Shown: piece by piece, positions 8,901-17,137 of the stretch
Position numbering within the stretch: position 1 is the stretch's first letter
Layout of the letters: each line of letters begins with the position of its first letter
NCBI GenBank assembly: GCA_013141075.1
Contig: JABFRQ010000004.1
Coordinates: 67,073-131,072 of the forward strand
Origin: Methylotenera sp.
GTDB lineage: Bacteria > Pseudomonadota > Gammaproteobacteria > Burkholderiales > Methylophilaceae
Length of the DNA: 64,000 nucleotides
Reading direction: 5' to 3'
Translations under genes and position numbers: made by a program
Notes under the pieces: model-generated
What the model saw: the letters and a program-made list of their open reading frames with translations, nothing else
Told to the model about the DNA's origin: nothing
Databases searched by the model: none

Positions 8901-9766
8901 TTTTTGATGAAATTGAATCTGCAGTAAATATAATTGCAAGGGTCAAAAACTATTTTAACTCGAAGAAAATTGAATCAGTTGCTACACGTTTTATTCGACT
9001 ATTTGAAGCGCATGGTGTTCATCGCAATCAGATTCCAAGGTTTTTTGGACATGCATTAACTTTAAAAGATCTTCAAGATGATAATTCGCTTACGGCTAAA
9101 CTAGATGAAGATATGCTGGATGCTGCATGTACTCTTTTTGCCGTGCGAAGAGAATGGCTAGATGGCGCAGATAGTGTTGCTCATATGAGTCATGATTTTT
9201 ATAAGCGCCCAAAAGATTTTCATATTTTTATAAATGCACTTCAATTATCAAATACAGAGGAGCGACTGTCGGGTGAACTGTTTGCGCCAAATGGCTCTGC
9301 TTCTGATGCAGAAGCAATATTAGTATTGTCAGAGGTTATTGGTAGCGTGGGCGATGAACCCATTTATCGCTATCACTTATGCAATAACTGGTATTTTAGC
9401 TACTGGAAGGCTCGCGGTTATTTGACTGCATGTGTTGCGCTCGCCTGGAGGTGTAAAGTTTACGTTAGAGGTACTTTTGCATCAAAAAAATCCATCAACA
9501 AGCTGGCAAAAGGAGAGATTTTACTCGGCTGTCAGAAAGAGGGTGTCGAATCTCTTATAGGTAAAAAATGGTATCCAGAAGATATGGCACTTAAGTCCGA
9601 GGCTTTTCTTTTAAATATCGATCCAGAGATTGATAATTTTGGTTTTGCTTCAAGTTTGGATCTTTGGCTTACTTTGGAGGAGCAAGGTTTTATGAATATA
9701 GGAATTAAAGAAGATGCAAAATTATTATTTATGCAGGAGCGTCTGAAGTATTCCTCAAGCAAATAG
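8897..9766 (+). CDS. Unknown protein with HTH-like N-terminal region, coupled to yoaA
   Basis: 289 residues, not recognised as a named family. Residues about 22-90 resemble an XRE-type helix-turn-helix: helical RFIRLFEAHGVHRNQIPRFF, then a run ending DAACTLFAVRREWLDG, which fits a regulator-like domain with a trailing WLDG. The central and C-terminal parts (residues 100-289) are mixed alpha/beta with aromatic-rich YRYHLCNNWYFSYWKARGY; no catalytic signature or membrane segment is seen. The start overlaps the yoaA stop by 4 bp (ATGA) with an AAGGTGG ribosome site 8 bp upstream. Codon use is more AT-rich than in yoaA, with many ATA, GAT and TTT codons, suggesting later acquisition. A DNA-binding helper of the helicase, or a remnant of a mobile region, are both possible. 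Confidence 0.6.
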   Translation: MIFDEIESAVNIIARVKNYFNSKKIESVATRFIRLFEAHGVHRNQIPRFFGHALTLKDLQDDNSLTAKLDEDMLDAACTLFAVRREWLDGADSVAHMSHDFYKRPKDFHIFINALQLSNTEERLSGELFAPNGSASDAEAILVLSEVIGSVGDEPIYRYHLCNNWYFSYWKARGYLTACVALAWRCKVYVRGTFASKKSINKLAKGEILLGCQKEGVESLIGKKWYPEDMALKSEAFLLNIDPEIDNFGFASSLDLWLTLEEQGFMNIGIKEDAKLLFMQERLKYSSSK

Positions 9767-9822
9767 AGCATGCAGTATATTTATATTTTTCAAGCCATAA
9801 ATACTGGAAAACAGAAGTTAAG

Positions 9823-10221
9823 ATGATTTTAATCCCCGAATCCGAATACGAACTCACCGCCATCCGCGCGCAGGGCGCGGGTGGGCAGAATGTGAATAAG
9901 GTTTCAAGCGCGATTCATTTGCGGTTTGATATTCCAGCCTCAAGTTTGAGTGATTGGCTAAAAGAGCGCTTGATGCATTTGAAAGATAGCCGCATTACCG
10001 ATGAAGGCGTGTTGGTGCTAAAAGCGCAGCAATATCGTACGCAAGAGGCAAATAAAAAAGATGCAATTAAACGCTTGCATGAGATTATTAACACCGCAAA
10101 TTTTGTTAAACCCATGCGCTACGCCACGCGGCCAAGTTATGGGTCTAAGCAACGGCGGCTAGAAGGCAAGACAATTCGCGGGCAAATTAAGCAGATGCGT
10201 GGCAAAATAGCGGGTGACTAA
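9823..10221 (+). CDS. arfB: Peptidyl-tRNA hydrolase ArfB (ribosome rescue factor)
   Basis: Rescues ribosomes stalled on mRNAs without stop codons by hydrolysing peptidyl-tRNA. At 132 residues it has the length of ArfB/YaeJ. The catalytic GGQ is at residues 20-22 in RAQGAGGQNVNKVSSAIHLR, and the basic C-terminal tail (KQRRLEGKTIRGQIKQMRGK) is the part that enters the empty mRNA channel. It lacks the codon-recognition domains of RF1/RF2. It sits alone between the HTH-like gene and a family A repeat. Confidence 0.95.
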   Translation: MILIPESEYELTAIRAQGAGGQNVNKVSSAIHLRFDIPASSLSDWLKERLMHLKDSRITDEGVLVLKAQQYRTQEANKKDAIKRLHEIINTANFVKPMRYATRPSYGSKQRRLEGKTIRGQIKQMRGKIAGD

Positions 10222-10224
10222 TGC

Positions 10225-10307
10225 GTCATTGCGAGCGAAGCGAAGCAATCTGCGATAATGCGCACTATATAAAAATAGTTAGATTGCCGCGCTTCGCTCG
10301 CAATGAC
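10225..10307. repeat. Dispersed inverted repeat, family A copy 2
   Basis: Left arm GTCATTGCGAGCGAAGCG, right arm CGCTTCGCTCGCAATGAC, with a longer AT-rich loop of about 30 bases than the other copies. It starts 3 bp after the arfB stop codon. Confidence 0.9.
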
Positions 10308-10351
10308 TATTTGTGAATGCAAATTAACCTACAAATTAAACATTTTTATTG

Positions 10352-11041
10352 ATGAACCTACTCGCACTCGACACCTCCACCGAATACCTTTCGCTCGCTA
10401 TACAAAAAGGTGGTGAGATTTTTACGTTTGACCTTAACGCAGGGCAAACGCATTCGCAGATTATTTTGACTCAAATTCAAGCGCTATTAGAAGCTGCAAA
10501 TATGCAGTTAAGCAACTTGCAAGGCCTTGCTTTTGGTGCAGGCCCGGGCTCGTTTACAGGTGTGCGGGTTGCGGCGGGCGTGGCGCAGGGCTTGGGTTTT
10601 GGGGCGAATTTGCCTGTGGTGGGTATTTGCACATTGCTCGCTTTGGCAGAGGCAAGTGGGGCAGATAAAGTGATTGCGTGTTTGGATGCACGCATGGGTG
10701 AGGTGTATCACGCAGCTTATGAAAAGATAGGCGGCGAATGGCAGGCGAATATTGAGCCTGGTTTATACAAGCCTGAAGCCGCGCCAGTAATACAAGGTAC
10801 AGGTTGGGTTGGCGCAGGTAGCGGTTGGCAGACTTATGGTGAGCAATTGGGTGCGGTTTATGCTGAAAATATTCAGGCTACACAACCACAACTATTGCCT
10901 ACCGCTAGTGCTATTCTTAAATTAGCGCAGCCGATTTTTGCTAACGGTAACGCAAAACCAGCAAGCGAGGCTATGCCCATTTACATACGTAACAGAGTGG
11001 CGCTTAAAACCGCAGAGCGCGAGCAAGGTTTGCGCTTATGA
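10352..11041 (+). CDS. tsaB: tRNA N6-threonylcarbamoyladenosine biosynthesis protein TsaB
   Basis: Non-catalytic partner of TsaD in forming t6A37 on ANN-decoding tRNAs. The N-terminal ASKHA-fold motif LALDTSTEYLSLAI and GLAFGAGPGSFTGVRVAAGVA are diagnostic; CLDARMGEVYHAAY follows. At 229 residues it is normal. I take ATG 10352 as the start instead of the overlapping TTG at 10349, because family members begin with a few residues before LALDTS. The stop overlaps rimI by 4 bp (ATGA), the classical tsaB-rimI coupling. Confidence 0.95.
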   Translation: MNLLALDTSTEYLSLAIQKGGEIFTFDLNAGQTHSQIILTQIQALLEAANMQLSNLQGLAFGAGPGSFTGVRVAAGVAQGLGFGANLPVVGICTLLALAEASGADKVIACLDARMGEVYHAAYEKIGGEWQANIEPGLYKPEAAPVIQGTGWVGAGSGWQTYGEQLGAVYAENIQATQPQLLPTASAILKLAQPIFANGNAKPASEAMPIYIRNRVALKTAEREQGLRL

Positions 11042-11514
11042 TGGTTCGTCAAGCTCAGCAAGAATGGAATTTGGATTACCAATTTCGCCCCATGCAAATG
11101 AGCGACTTAGACGCGATTATGCAAATCGAGCCGCATATTTACCCATACCCTTGGACGCGCGGTAATTTTAGTGATTCGCTCAACTCTGGCTATAGTGCTT
11201 GGGTGTTAATCTTGAATACGCAAATTATTGGCTATGCGCTGTTAATGATGGTGGTAGATGAAGCGCATTTGCTTAATTTAAGTGTGGCAAAACCTCATCA
11301 AAAACAAGGGCTAGGGCGCTTAATATTAGAATATATGATACAAATTGCCAAAAATCACAAAGCTGCCAATATGTTTTTAGAAGTGCGCCCCAGTAATATT
11401 TCTGCAATTGCGTTGTATGAAAATATCGGCTTTAATGAAATGGCAGTTCGGCGCGGTTATTATCCAGCAGCTAATGGGCGAGAGGATGCAGTTTTAATGG
11501 GGCTGGCGCTGTGA
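11038..11514 (+). CDS. rimI: Ribosomal protein bS18 alanine N-acetyltransferase
   Basis: GNAT-fold enzyme that acetylates the N-terminal alanine of ribosomal protein S18. The acetyl-CoA loop is in LSVAKPHQKQGLGRLILEYM, and MFLEVRPSNISAIALYENIGF with RRGYYPAANGREDAVLM forms the usual C-terminal block. At 158 residues it is slightly long because of about 14 extra N-terminal residues (MMVRQAQQEWNL); the ATG that overlaps tsaB is retained as start. Located between tsaB and the UDG-like gene, a known betaproteobacterial order. Confidence 0.95.
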   Translation: MMVRQAQQEWNLDYQFRPMQMSDLDAIMQIEPHIYPYPWTRGNFSDSLNSGYSAWVLILNTQIIGYALLMMVVDEAHLLNLSVAKPHQKQGLGRLILEYMIQIAKNHKAANMFLEVRPSNISAIALYENIGFNEMAVRRGYYPAANGREDAVLMGLAL

Positions 11515-11524
11515 GATTAAAATT

Positions 11525-12130
11525 ATGGGTTTAATGACGCGTGAAGACATGTTGCGAGAGCTAGAGCTATTGCCAGCATGGCAGTTGCGAACACCTGCGC
11601 CTGAAATGGCAGTAGATATAGCTCGGGTTTCAACCAGACAAGACGTCGGGTTGAAACCCGACCCACAAGTAGAATCAGTCACGGAAATTGTAGAAATACC
11701 AGCACAAATTTTAACGCTAGGGGCAATTTTGCCGCCAACATTCGCCCATATTGCAAGTGAAAATGGCGAATATTTATTTGTGCTGCCAAGCGCCATAATG
11801 AGCGCAGAAGAATCGCAGTTATTTCAAAATATTTGCAAAGCCATGCGCATTAACGTTAAAGCGGCAGTAACGTCTGAAAGCATGGTTGAGATTGTGCTGG
11901 CTAATCAAACCAAACTCGTGATTGCAATGGGTGAAGCCACCGCGCAAGTGTTATTGCAATCCACAGAAAGCCTAGATAATTTACGCGAAAAATTGCATAT
12001 ACTTTCAGAAATTAAACCAGAGCCCAAGTTAATAGCCACCTATGATGCAGGCCATTTATTAGTGAATGTACAAGATAAAGCCAAAGCGTGGCGTGATTTG
12101 TGTATGGCGATGCAGGCTTTGCAAGAGTAA
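11525..12130 (+). CDS. Uracil-DNA glycosylase-like pseudoenzyme in the holD position
   Basis: 201 residues, 10 bp after rimI. The C-terminal half aligns by eye with family 4/5 uracil-DNA glycosylases: KLVIAMGEATAQVLLQST corresponds to the ALG.TAAQALL helix, LREKLHIL to LRG..H, and ATYDAGHLLVNVQDKAKAWR to ATYHPAYLLR...K..WEDL. The catalytic His-Pro of UDG is replaced by Asp-Ala and the N-terminal GEAPG loop and Fe-S cysteines are absent, so glycosylase activity is unlikely. In gammaproteobacteria rimI is next to holD (DNA polymerase III psi), and the N-terminus (MTREDMLRELELLPAWQL) is reminiscent of psi; a clamp-loader role is a plausible inference only. Residues 33-46 are encoded by a perfect palindrome. 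Confidence 0.65.
   Translation: MGLMTREDMLRELELLPAWQLRTPAPEMAVDIARVSTRQDVGLKPDPQVESVTEIVEIPAQILTLGAILPPTFAHIASENGEYLFVLPSAIMSAEESQLFQNICKAMRINVKAAVTSESMVEIVLANQTKLVIAMGEATAQVLLQSTESLDNLREKLHILSEIKPEPKLIATYDAGHLLVNVQDKAKAWRDLCMAMQALQE
11623..11661. repeat. Intragenic palindrome inside the UDG-like gene
   Basis: Perfect 13-bp inverted repeat TCGGGTTTCAACC / GGTTGAAACCCGA with a 13-nt spacer, followed by CCCAC. It is located in frame in the linker between the N-terminal helix and the UDG-like core. This GGGTTGAAACCCGAC type of sequence is, from general experience, a common intergenic repeat in proteobacteria, so an in-frame insertion is the simplest reading. Confidence 0.85.
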
Positions 12131-12291
12131 TCAGCAGGCATAAGCCATTTGTAAACTATTGAAATTTTTAATCTAGGTGCCATATACATTGGCATATAAT
12201 AAACTATCTACTATAGATTAAAGGTCAACCTTTTACGACCTTCTAGTATATTAACTTTTAGCTTTATTTTTTAGCTTAATGAGGAATGAAC

Positions 12292-12891
12292 ATGCAAAAA
12301 ATCACTTTAAAAATATTCGCAGCATTATTGTTGTTGAATTTATCAGGCTGCGGTTATAACAAATTTCAATCGTTAGATGAAGAATCAAAAGCTAGCTGGT
12401 CTGAAGTGCTAAACCAATACCAACGCCGTGCAGACTTAGTGCCTAACTTGGTCAACGTAGTAAAAGGTTATGCTGAGCATGAAAAAGATGTGCTCACGCA
12501 GGTAGCTGATGCGCGCTCAAAAGTGGGTAGCATGCAAGTAAATGCTGAAGTGCTGAATGACCCTGAATTGTTTGCCAAATTTCAAGCCGCACAAGCGCAA
12601 ATGAGTTCAGCTTTATCTCGCTTAATGGCGGTTTCAGAAAATTACCCAAACTTAAAAGCTGACCAAGGTTTTAGAGATTTACAAGCACAGCTTGAAGGCA
12701 CTGAAAACCGCATCACTGTGGCGCGTAATCGTTACATTGAAACCATTAAAGGTTATAACGTTGCCGTGCGCTCATTCCCTGAAAATTTAACTGCAATGAT
12801 GTTTGGCTATAAAACTAAACCATCTTTCGCTGTAGAAAATGAAAAGGCGATTTCAGTGGCGCCAACCGTAAGCTTTGGCGATAAAAAATAA
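12292..12891 (+). CDS. lemA: LemA family lipoprotein
   Basis: LemA proteins are helical envelope proteins of unclear function, often beside TPM-domain proteins as here. The signal peptide ends in LSGC (Cys about residue 19), indicating a lipoprotein. The LemA core is clear: YNKFQSLDEESKASWSEVLN, NQYQRRADLVPNLVNVVKGY and GTENRITVARNRYIETIKGYN. The ribosome site GAGG at 12281-12284 is 7 bp from ATG 12292 but only 1 bp from the ATG at 12286, so 12292 is the likely start. The operon continues with two TPM proteins after 31 bp. Probably involved in envelope stress or stability (inference). Confidence 0.93.
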   Translation: MQKITLKIFAALLLLNLSGCGYNKFQSLDEESKASWSEVLNQYQRRADLVPNLVNVVKGYAEHEKDVLTQVADARSKVGSMQVNAEVLNDPELFAKFQAAQAQMSSALSRLMAVSENYPNLKADQGFRDLQAQLEGTENRITVARNRYIETIKGYNVAVRSFPENLTAMMFGYKTKPSFAVENEKAISVAPTVSFGDKK

Positions 12892-12922
12892 CTAACATTT
12901 AACCAAGCTAGTTAGCCATCAC

Positions 12923-13777
12923 ATGGTTTCAACCCTTAAAGCGAGCTTGCTCGCACTATGCGCGATGCTGTTATTTACAGCGAGCCAAGTGCGAGCCGAG
13001 CTCGTTGCTATTCCTGCCCTGCAAACCCGCGTTACCGACTTAACACAAACTCTTACAGCAGACCAGCAAAGCCAGCTTGAAGCGAAACTCAAGGCTTTTG
13101 AGCATGAAAAGGGCAGCCAAATTGCGGTGTTAATTGTACCTACCACCGAGCCTGAAGATATTGCTCAATATAGCATTCGCGTGACAGATGCCTGGAAATT
13201 AGGTCGCGAAAAACAAGATGACGGCGTACTTGTATTGGTAGCGAAAAATGATAGAAAAATCCGCATTGAAGTAGGCTATGGTTTAGAAGGCGCGATTCCA
13301 GATTTGTCGGCAAAACGAATTGTTAGTGAAATAATCACGCCCAGTTTTAAGCAAGGTGATTTTTACGGCGGTATTAACAACGCTACAGATAAGTTAATCG
13401 GCTTAGTTTCAGGTGAGCAATTGCCAGCGCCAGATAGGGCGGCACCTAGCGGACAAAGCTTTGAAGGCATGTTGCCTATTTTGCTGTTTGGCGCCCTCAT
13501 ACTTGGCGGTATATTGCGCTCAGTATTCGGCAATTTTTTTGGCGGCACTTTGACTGGTGGTGCAATTGGCGCTCTTGCGTGGATATTAGGTGGTGGCGTG
13601 CTGGCAGCAATTATATTTGGCATCGTCGCATTTCTCCTTACCTTAATAGGCCCCTCTGGCTTAGGCCAAATGGGCGGTTATAGTGGCGGCGGATTTGGCG
13701 GTGGTTCTGGTGGCAACGACACATTTTCAGGCGGTGGCGGTGGTTTTGGTGGCGGTGGCGCGTCAGGAGATTGGTAA
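12923..13777 (+). CDS. TPM domain membrane protein (YgcG family)
   Basis: A signal peptide (residues 1-25, cleavage near VRA-EL) leads to a periplasmic TPM domain of about 140 residues (VTDLTQTLTADQQSQLEAKL ... GSQIAVLIVPTTEPEDIAQYS ... RKIRIEVGYGLEGAIPDL). Two or three membrane segments follow (about residues 185-245), and the tail is Gly-rich and ends in GGGGASGDW, as is typical of YgcG proteins. The TPM fold has been given phosphatase activity in a plant protein, but bacterial function is not settled. It forms an operon with lemA upstream and a second TPM gene downstream, overlapping at TAATG. Confidence 0.92.
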   Translation: MVSTLKASLLALCAMLLFTASQVRAELVAIPALQTRVTDLTQTLTADQQSQLEAKLKAFEHEKGSQIAVLIVPTTEPEDIAQYSIRVTDAWKLGREKQDDGVLVLVAKNDRKIRIEVGYGLEGAIPDLSAKRIVSEIITPSFKQGDFYGGINNATDKLIGLVSGEQLPAPDRAAPSGQSFEGMLPILLFGALILGGILRSVFGNFFGGTLTGGAIGALAWILGGGVLAAIIFGIVAFLLTLIGPSGLGQMGGYSGGGFGGGSGGNDTFSGGGGGFGGGGASGDW

Positions 13778-14283
13778 TGTCGGTCAAATTCATTAGACGA
13801 TTATTTAGGCATTTGCTGATTTGTCCCAATGCAGTCAAATGCCATTTCCCAAAAGAGTCTATGCGCCGCATTGAGGCTGCCATTGCCGCGAGTGAAGGTA
13901 CGCACACGGGCGAAATTCGTTTTGCTGTGGAATCCAACTTGCATGTGTTTGATATTTTTAGAAAAAAATCAGCCAAAAAGCGCGCGGTTGAAGTCTTTTC
14001 GCAACTACATGTGTGGGATACCGCGCAAAATAATGGTGTGTTAATTTACTTATTATTGGCTGACCATGATTTTGAAATTTTGGCAGATCGCGGCGTACAC
14101 CAGCATGTTGGTAATGTAGGATGGGAGGCAATCTGCCAGCACATGGAAGCGATGTTTAGGCAAGATAAATTTGAAGCGGGTGTATTGTATGGCATTGCTC
14201 AAATCGGCGAACATCTCGCCAGCCACTACCCTGCGAGTGGTGAAAATGTAAATGAATTGCCAAATAAACCAGTGATTCTTTAA
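13777..14283 (+). CDS. Second TPM domain protein, cytoplasmic or membrane-associated
   Basis: 168 residues with a TPM domain: MRRIEAAIAASEGTHTGEIRFAVE, then NNGVLIYLLLADHDFEILADRGVHQHVG, and CQHMEAMFRQDKFEAGVLYGI. Unlike its upstream partner it lacks a signal peptide, transmembrane segments and the Gly-rich tail. The start at ATG 13777 overlaps the previous stop (TAATG), so translation is coupled; an earlier in-frame TTG at 13771 is less likely. The lemA-TPM-TPM trio is a recurrent arrangement. Molecular role unknown. Confidence 0.88.
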   Translation: MSVKFIRRLFRHLLICPNAVKCHFPKESMRRIEAAIAASEGTHTGEIRFAVESNLHVFDIFRKKSAKKRAVEVFSQLHVWDTAQNNGVLIYLLLADHDFEILADRGVHQHVGNVGWEAICQHMEAMFRQDKFEAGVLYGIAQIGEHLASHYPASGENVNELPNKPVIL

Positions 14284-14302
14284 GTAGCATTTACCTTAAA
14301 TT

Positions 14303-14367
14303 GTCATTGCGAGCGATAGCGCGGCAATCTGCAGGTGTAAGATTGCCGCGCTATCGCTCGCAATGAC
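14303..14367. repeat. Dispersed inverted repeat, family A copy 3
   Basis: Left arm GTCATTGCGAGCGATAGCG and right arm CGCTATCGCTCGCAATGAC pair perfectly. It lies 20 bp after the second TPM gene, in the terminator position of the lemA operon, and upstream of proS. Confidence 0.92.
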
Positions 14368-14473
14368 CATGAAGATTTTTGAGAGCAGCTGTAGTGGTAA
14401 TAACAATTGCTGACTAAATCACTGATTATATGTAAAATTCGCTCTTTGATTTTTGCACAAGTTTGAATCCACC

Positions 14474-16195
14474 ATGCGCGCCTCACAATTTTTCTTCAAC
14501 ACCCAAAAAGAAGCTCCATCAGACGCTGAGTTGCAAAGCCATATTCTTATGGTGCGCGCTGGGCTTATAAAGCGCCTAGGTTCAGGACTTTATAGCTGGA
14601 TGCCATTAGGTTTGCGTGTGATGCGCAAGGTTGAGGCTATTGTGCGTGATGAAATGGACAAGGCTGGCGCGTTAGAGTTACTAATGCCTGCCGTGCAACC
14701 TCGTGAATTGTGGGATGAAACTGGGCGCTGGGCAGTGTTTGGCCCACAAATGCTGAAAATTACCGATCGCCATGAACGTGAATTCTGCTTTGGCCCAACG
14801 CATGAAGAGGTCATTACCGACATCGCGCGTTCTGAAATTCGTAGTTATAAACAATTACCGCTCAATTTTTACCAAATTCAAACCAAATTTCGCGATGAAA
14901 TCCGTCCACGTTTTGGCGTGATGCGCGCACGTGAATTTATGATGAAAGATGCATATTCCTTTCATACCGATTTTGCCTCGCTAGAAAAAACCTATGCAAC
15001 TATGTACCAAGCTTACAGCAATGTATTTACGCGCTTAGGATTGAAATTCCGCGCGGTTAAGGCGGATTCTGGCGCGATTGGCGGCGATGGTTCACATGAG
15101 TTTCATGTGCTGGCTGACAGCGGTGAAGATGGTTTGGCATATTGTGAAAATTCAGATTACGCGGCCAATGTGGAGCTTGCAGAGGCATCGCCAGCAACCA
15201 ATACCAGAGCGGCTCCCAGCCATGCTCTACAAGAAGTGGATACGCCAAAACAAACCGCGTGTGAAGATGTGGCAAAGTTATTAAATATAAGTGTAGAGCA
15301 GACCGTGAAAGCTATCGCGCTAATGGCTAAAAACGCGGATGGTTCTGAGCAGTTTTACCTAGCGCTGTTGCGTGGCGATCACAATTTGAATGAAGTGAAA
15401 ACGGCTAAGTTAGCAGGTTTATCTGATTTCAGATTTGCCCGTGAAGATGAAATTCGTGCGCACTTAAACTGCCCGCCAGGCTTTATTGGCCCAGTTGGTG
15501 TTGGTGAAAATGTCACCATTATTGCCGATAAAACCGTGGCCAATATGAGTGATTTTGTATGTGGCGCAAATAAGCCAAAATTCCACCTAAGCGGCGTGAA
15601 TTTTGGTCGAGATTTACCCGAGCCAAGCCAAGTGGCTGACTTGAGAAATGTGGTTGAAGGCGATGTTAGCCCAGATGGCAAAGGTACACTAAGCCTTTGT
15701 CGCGGCATTGAAGTTGGACATATTTTTCAACTACGCACTAAATATTCTGAAGCTATGAATGCAACTTACCTAGATGAAAATGGCCAAACCAAAACTATGG
15801 AAATGGGTTGTTATGGCATCGGCGTTTCACGCATTGTGGGCGCGGCGATTGAGCAAGGGTGTGATGAACGCGGTATTGTATTCCCTGCCAGTATGGCGCC
15901 GTTTTCAGTAGTGATTTGCCCCATTGGCTTTGATAAATCTGAAGCTGTAAAAAATGTGGCATACAAGTTGCATGATGAATTGCAAGCCGCAGGTGTTGAT
16001 GTGTTGCTAGATGACCGCGGCGAGCGCCCAGGCGTGATGTTTGCGGAAGCTGATTTAATGGGAATACCGCACCGATTGGTACTTGGCGAGCGTGGCTTAG
16101 CTGAAAATGTGGTGGAATATAAGGCGAGAAGCAGCGCTGAGGCGCAATCTCTGCCATTGCACGAAATTGTCACTTATCTACAAAAAGTGTCATAA
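14474..16195 (+). CDS. proS: Prolyl-tRNA synthetase (bacterial type with editing domain)
   Basis: Charges tRNA-Pro. At 573 residues it matches the bacterial ProS class. Class II motif 1 ([19 protein letters not shown]), motif 2 ([21 protein letters not shown]) and motif 3 ([18 protein letters not shown]) are present in order. The INS editing domain for misacylated Ala-tRNA lies between motifs 2 and 3 (about residues 225-390), and the anticodon-binding domain is C-terminal. I take ATG 14474 ([15 protein letters not shown]), the family-standard N-terminus, not an upstream TTG at 14453. Confidence 0.97.
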   Translation: MRASQFFFNTQKEAPSDAELQSHILMVRAGLIKRLGSGLYSWMPLGLRVMRKVEAIVRDEMDKAGALELLMPAVQPRELWDETGRWAVFGPQMLKITDRHEREFCFGPTHEEVITDIARSEIRSYKQLPLNFYQIQTKFRDEIRPRFGVMRAREFMMKDAYSFHTDFASLEKTYATMYQAYSNVFTRLGLKFRAVKADSGAIGGDGSHEFHVLADSGEDGLAYCENSDYAANVELAEASPATNTRAAPSHALQEVDTPKQTACEDVAKLLNISVEQTVKAIALMAKNADGSEQFYLALLRGDHNLNEVKTAKLAGLSDFRFAREDEIRAHLNCPPGFIGPVGVGENVTIIADKTVANMSDFVCGANKPKFHLSGVNFGRDLPEPSQVADLRNVVEGDVSPDGKGTLSLCRGIEVGHIFQLRTKYSEAMNATYLDENGQTKTMEMGCYGIGVSRIVGAAIEQGCDERGIVFPASMAPFSVVICPIGFDKSEAVKNVAYKLHDELQAAGVDVLLDDRGERPGVMFAEADLMGIPHRLVLGERGLAENVVEYKARSSAEAQSLPLHEIVTYLQKVS

Positions 16196-16237
16196 CGCAC
16201 TATTATTTTAGAGATTAAATTGTTGTAATATTCAAAT

Positions 16238-16903
16238 ATGTTTAAACCTATTCAGAATTTGTTGCTTCTTTTTATGCTGATTTCAAGCAATAGTTTTGCT
16301 GGCTCGCAGCTTGAAGAGCCGTTGTCGAATAGCGTAAAAGCGATGATGCAGCGCAGCATTAGCGACCAAGCCGCACCAAGGCTGATGTTTGCTACGCCTG
16401 AAGAAGGTGAAGCTTGGCTGGCTGAAATGTCGCAGCGCCTACAAAAGCGTATTCCAGATACGACATATCGTGAAGATGTGTTACGCACTGTGCATTATGA
16501 AGCTACGCGCGCGGGGTTAGATCCGCAAATGGTGCTTGGCTTGATTCAGGTAGAAAGCGGCTTTAAGAAATATGCGGTTTCATCAGTAGGTGCGCGTGGG
16601 TTCATGCAAATTATGCCCTTTTGGGCGCGTAGCATAGGCGCGGCCGACCACAATTTATTTCTTTTACGGACTAATTTACGCTATGGCTGCACAATTTTAA
16701 GGCACTATGTTGATATCGAGCGCGGCGATTTGTACCGCGCATTAGGTCGTTATAATGGCAGCTTAGGGCGGCCACAATACCCTAATTTAATTCTCGGTGC
16801 ATGGCGTAAGCATTGGAATTACACGCCAAAAATTGGCAATTACACCCAAAAAGTGAATGATTCTATGCCAAAAAATGAAATTGTTACACAAAAAAAATCA
16901 TAA
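16238..16903 (+). CDS. Lytic murein transglycosylase (SLT domain)
   Basis: Cleaves the glycan strand of peptidoglycan with formation of 1,6-anhydromuramic acid. A signal peptide (residues 1-21, ends SNSFAGS) precedes a short helical region and one SLT domain: catalytic Glu in GLIQVESGFKKYAVSSVGARG, then MQIMPFWARSIG and GRYNGSLGRPQYP. This is the MltE/Slt70-core type of about 220 residues. The C-terminal 30 residues are Lys/Asn-rich and repetitive (GNYTQKVNDSMPKNEIV), without a recognisable cell-wall-binding repeat. It starts 42 bp after proS. Confidence 0.92.
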   Translation: MFKPIQNLLLLFMLISSNSFAGSQLEEPLSNSVKAMMQRSISDQAAPRLMFATPEEGEAWLAEMSQRLQKRIPDTTYREDVLRTVHYEATRAGLDPQMVLGLIQVESGFKKYAVSSVGARGFMQIMPFWARSIGAADHNLFLLRTNLRYGCTILRHYVDIERGDLYRALGRYNGSLGRPQYPNLILGAWRKHWNYTPKIGNYTQKVNDSMPKNEIVTQKKS

Positions 16904-17040
16904 AATATTGATTAAAACTTAATTAAAAACAAACTGTTACGTTAAAACTTTACCATTTTAGGCCTCGTAAGTGTAAAAAAGTGTTACAAAAAAGTTTACA
17001 TTTCAGTAAAAATCATTCAGTATTCCGCTAGCGTTAAGTA

Positions 17041-17058
17041 TGTAAAGAGAAATTTACA
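17041..17058. promoter_or_regulatory. Candidate operator upstream of the DUF1097 gene
   Basis: Perfect dyad TGTAAA-N6-TTTACA in a 234-bp AT-rich spacer (16904-17137) that contains no gene. Further TTTACATT-type half sites are at about 16995 and 17053. The dyad ends 79 bp before the start codon at 17138. The bound regulator is unknown. Confidence 0.5.
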
Positions 17059-17137
17059 TTTGTAAGTTCTCGCATATTTCGCCGCACTTCGCACTACATT
17101 GTTATTCATATATAAATATAAATTTAGGAGAATAAGT

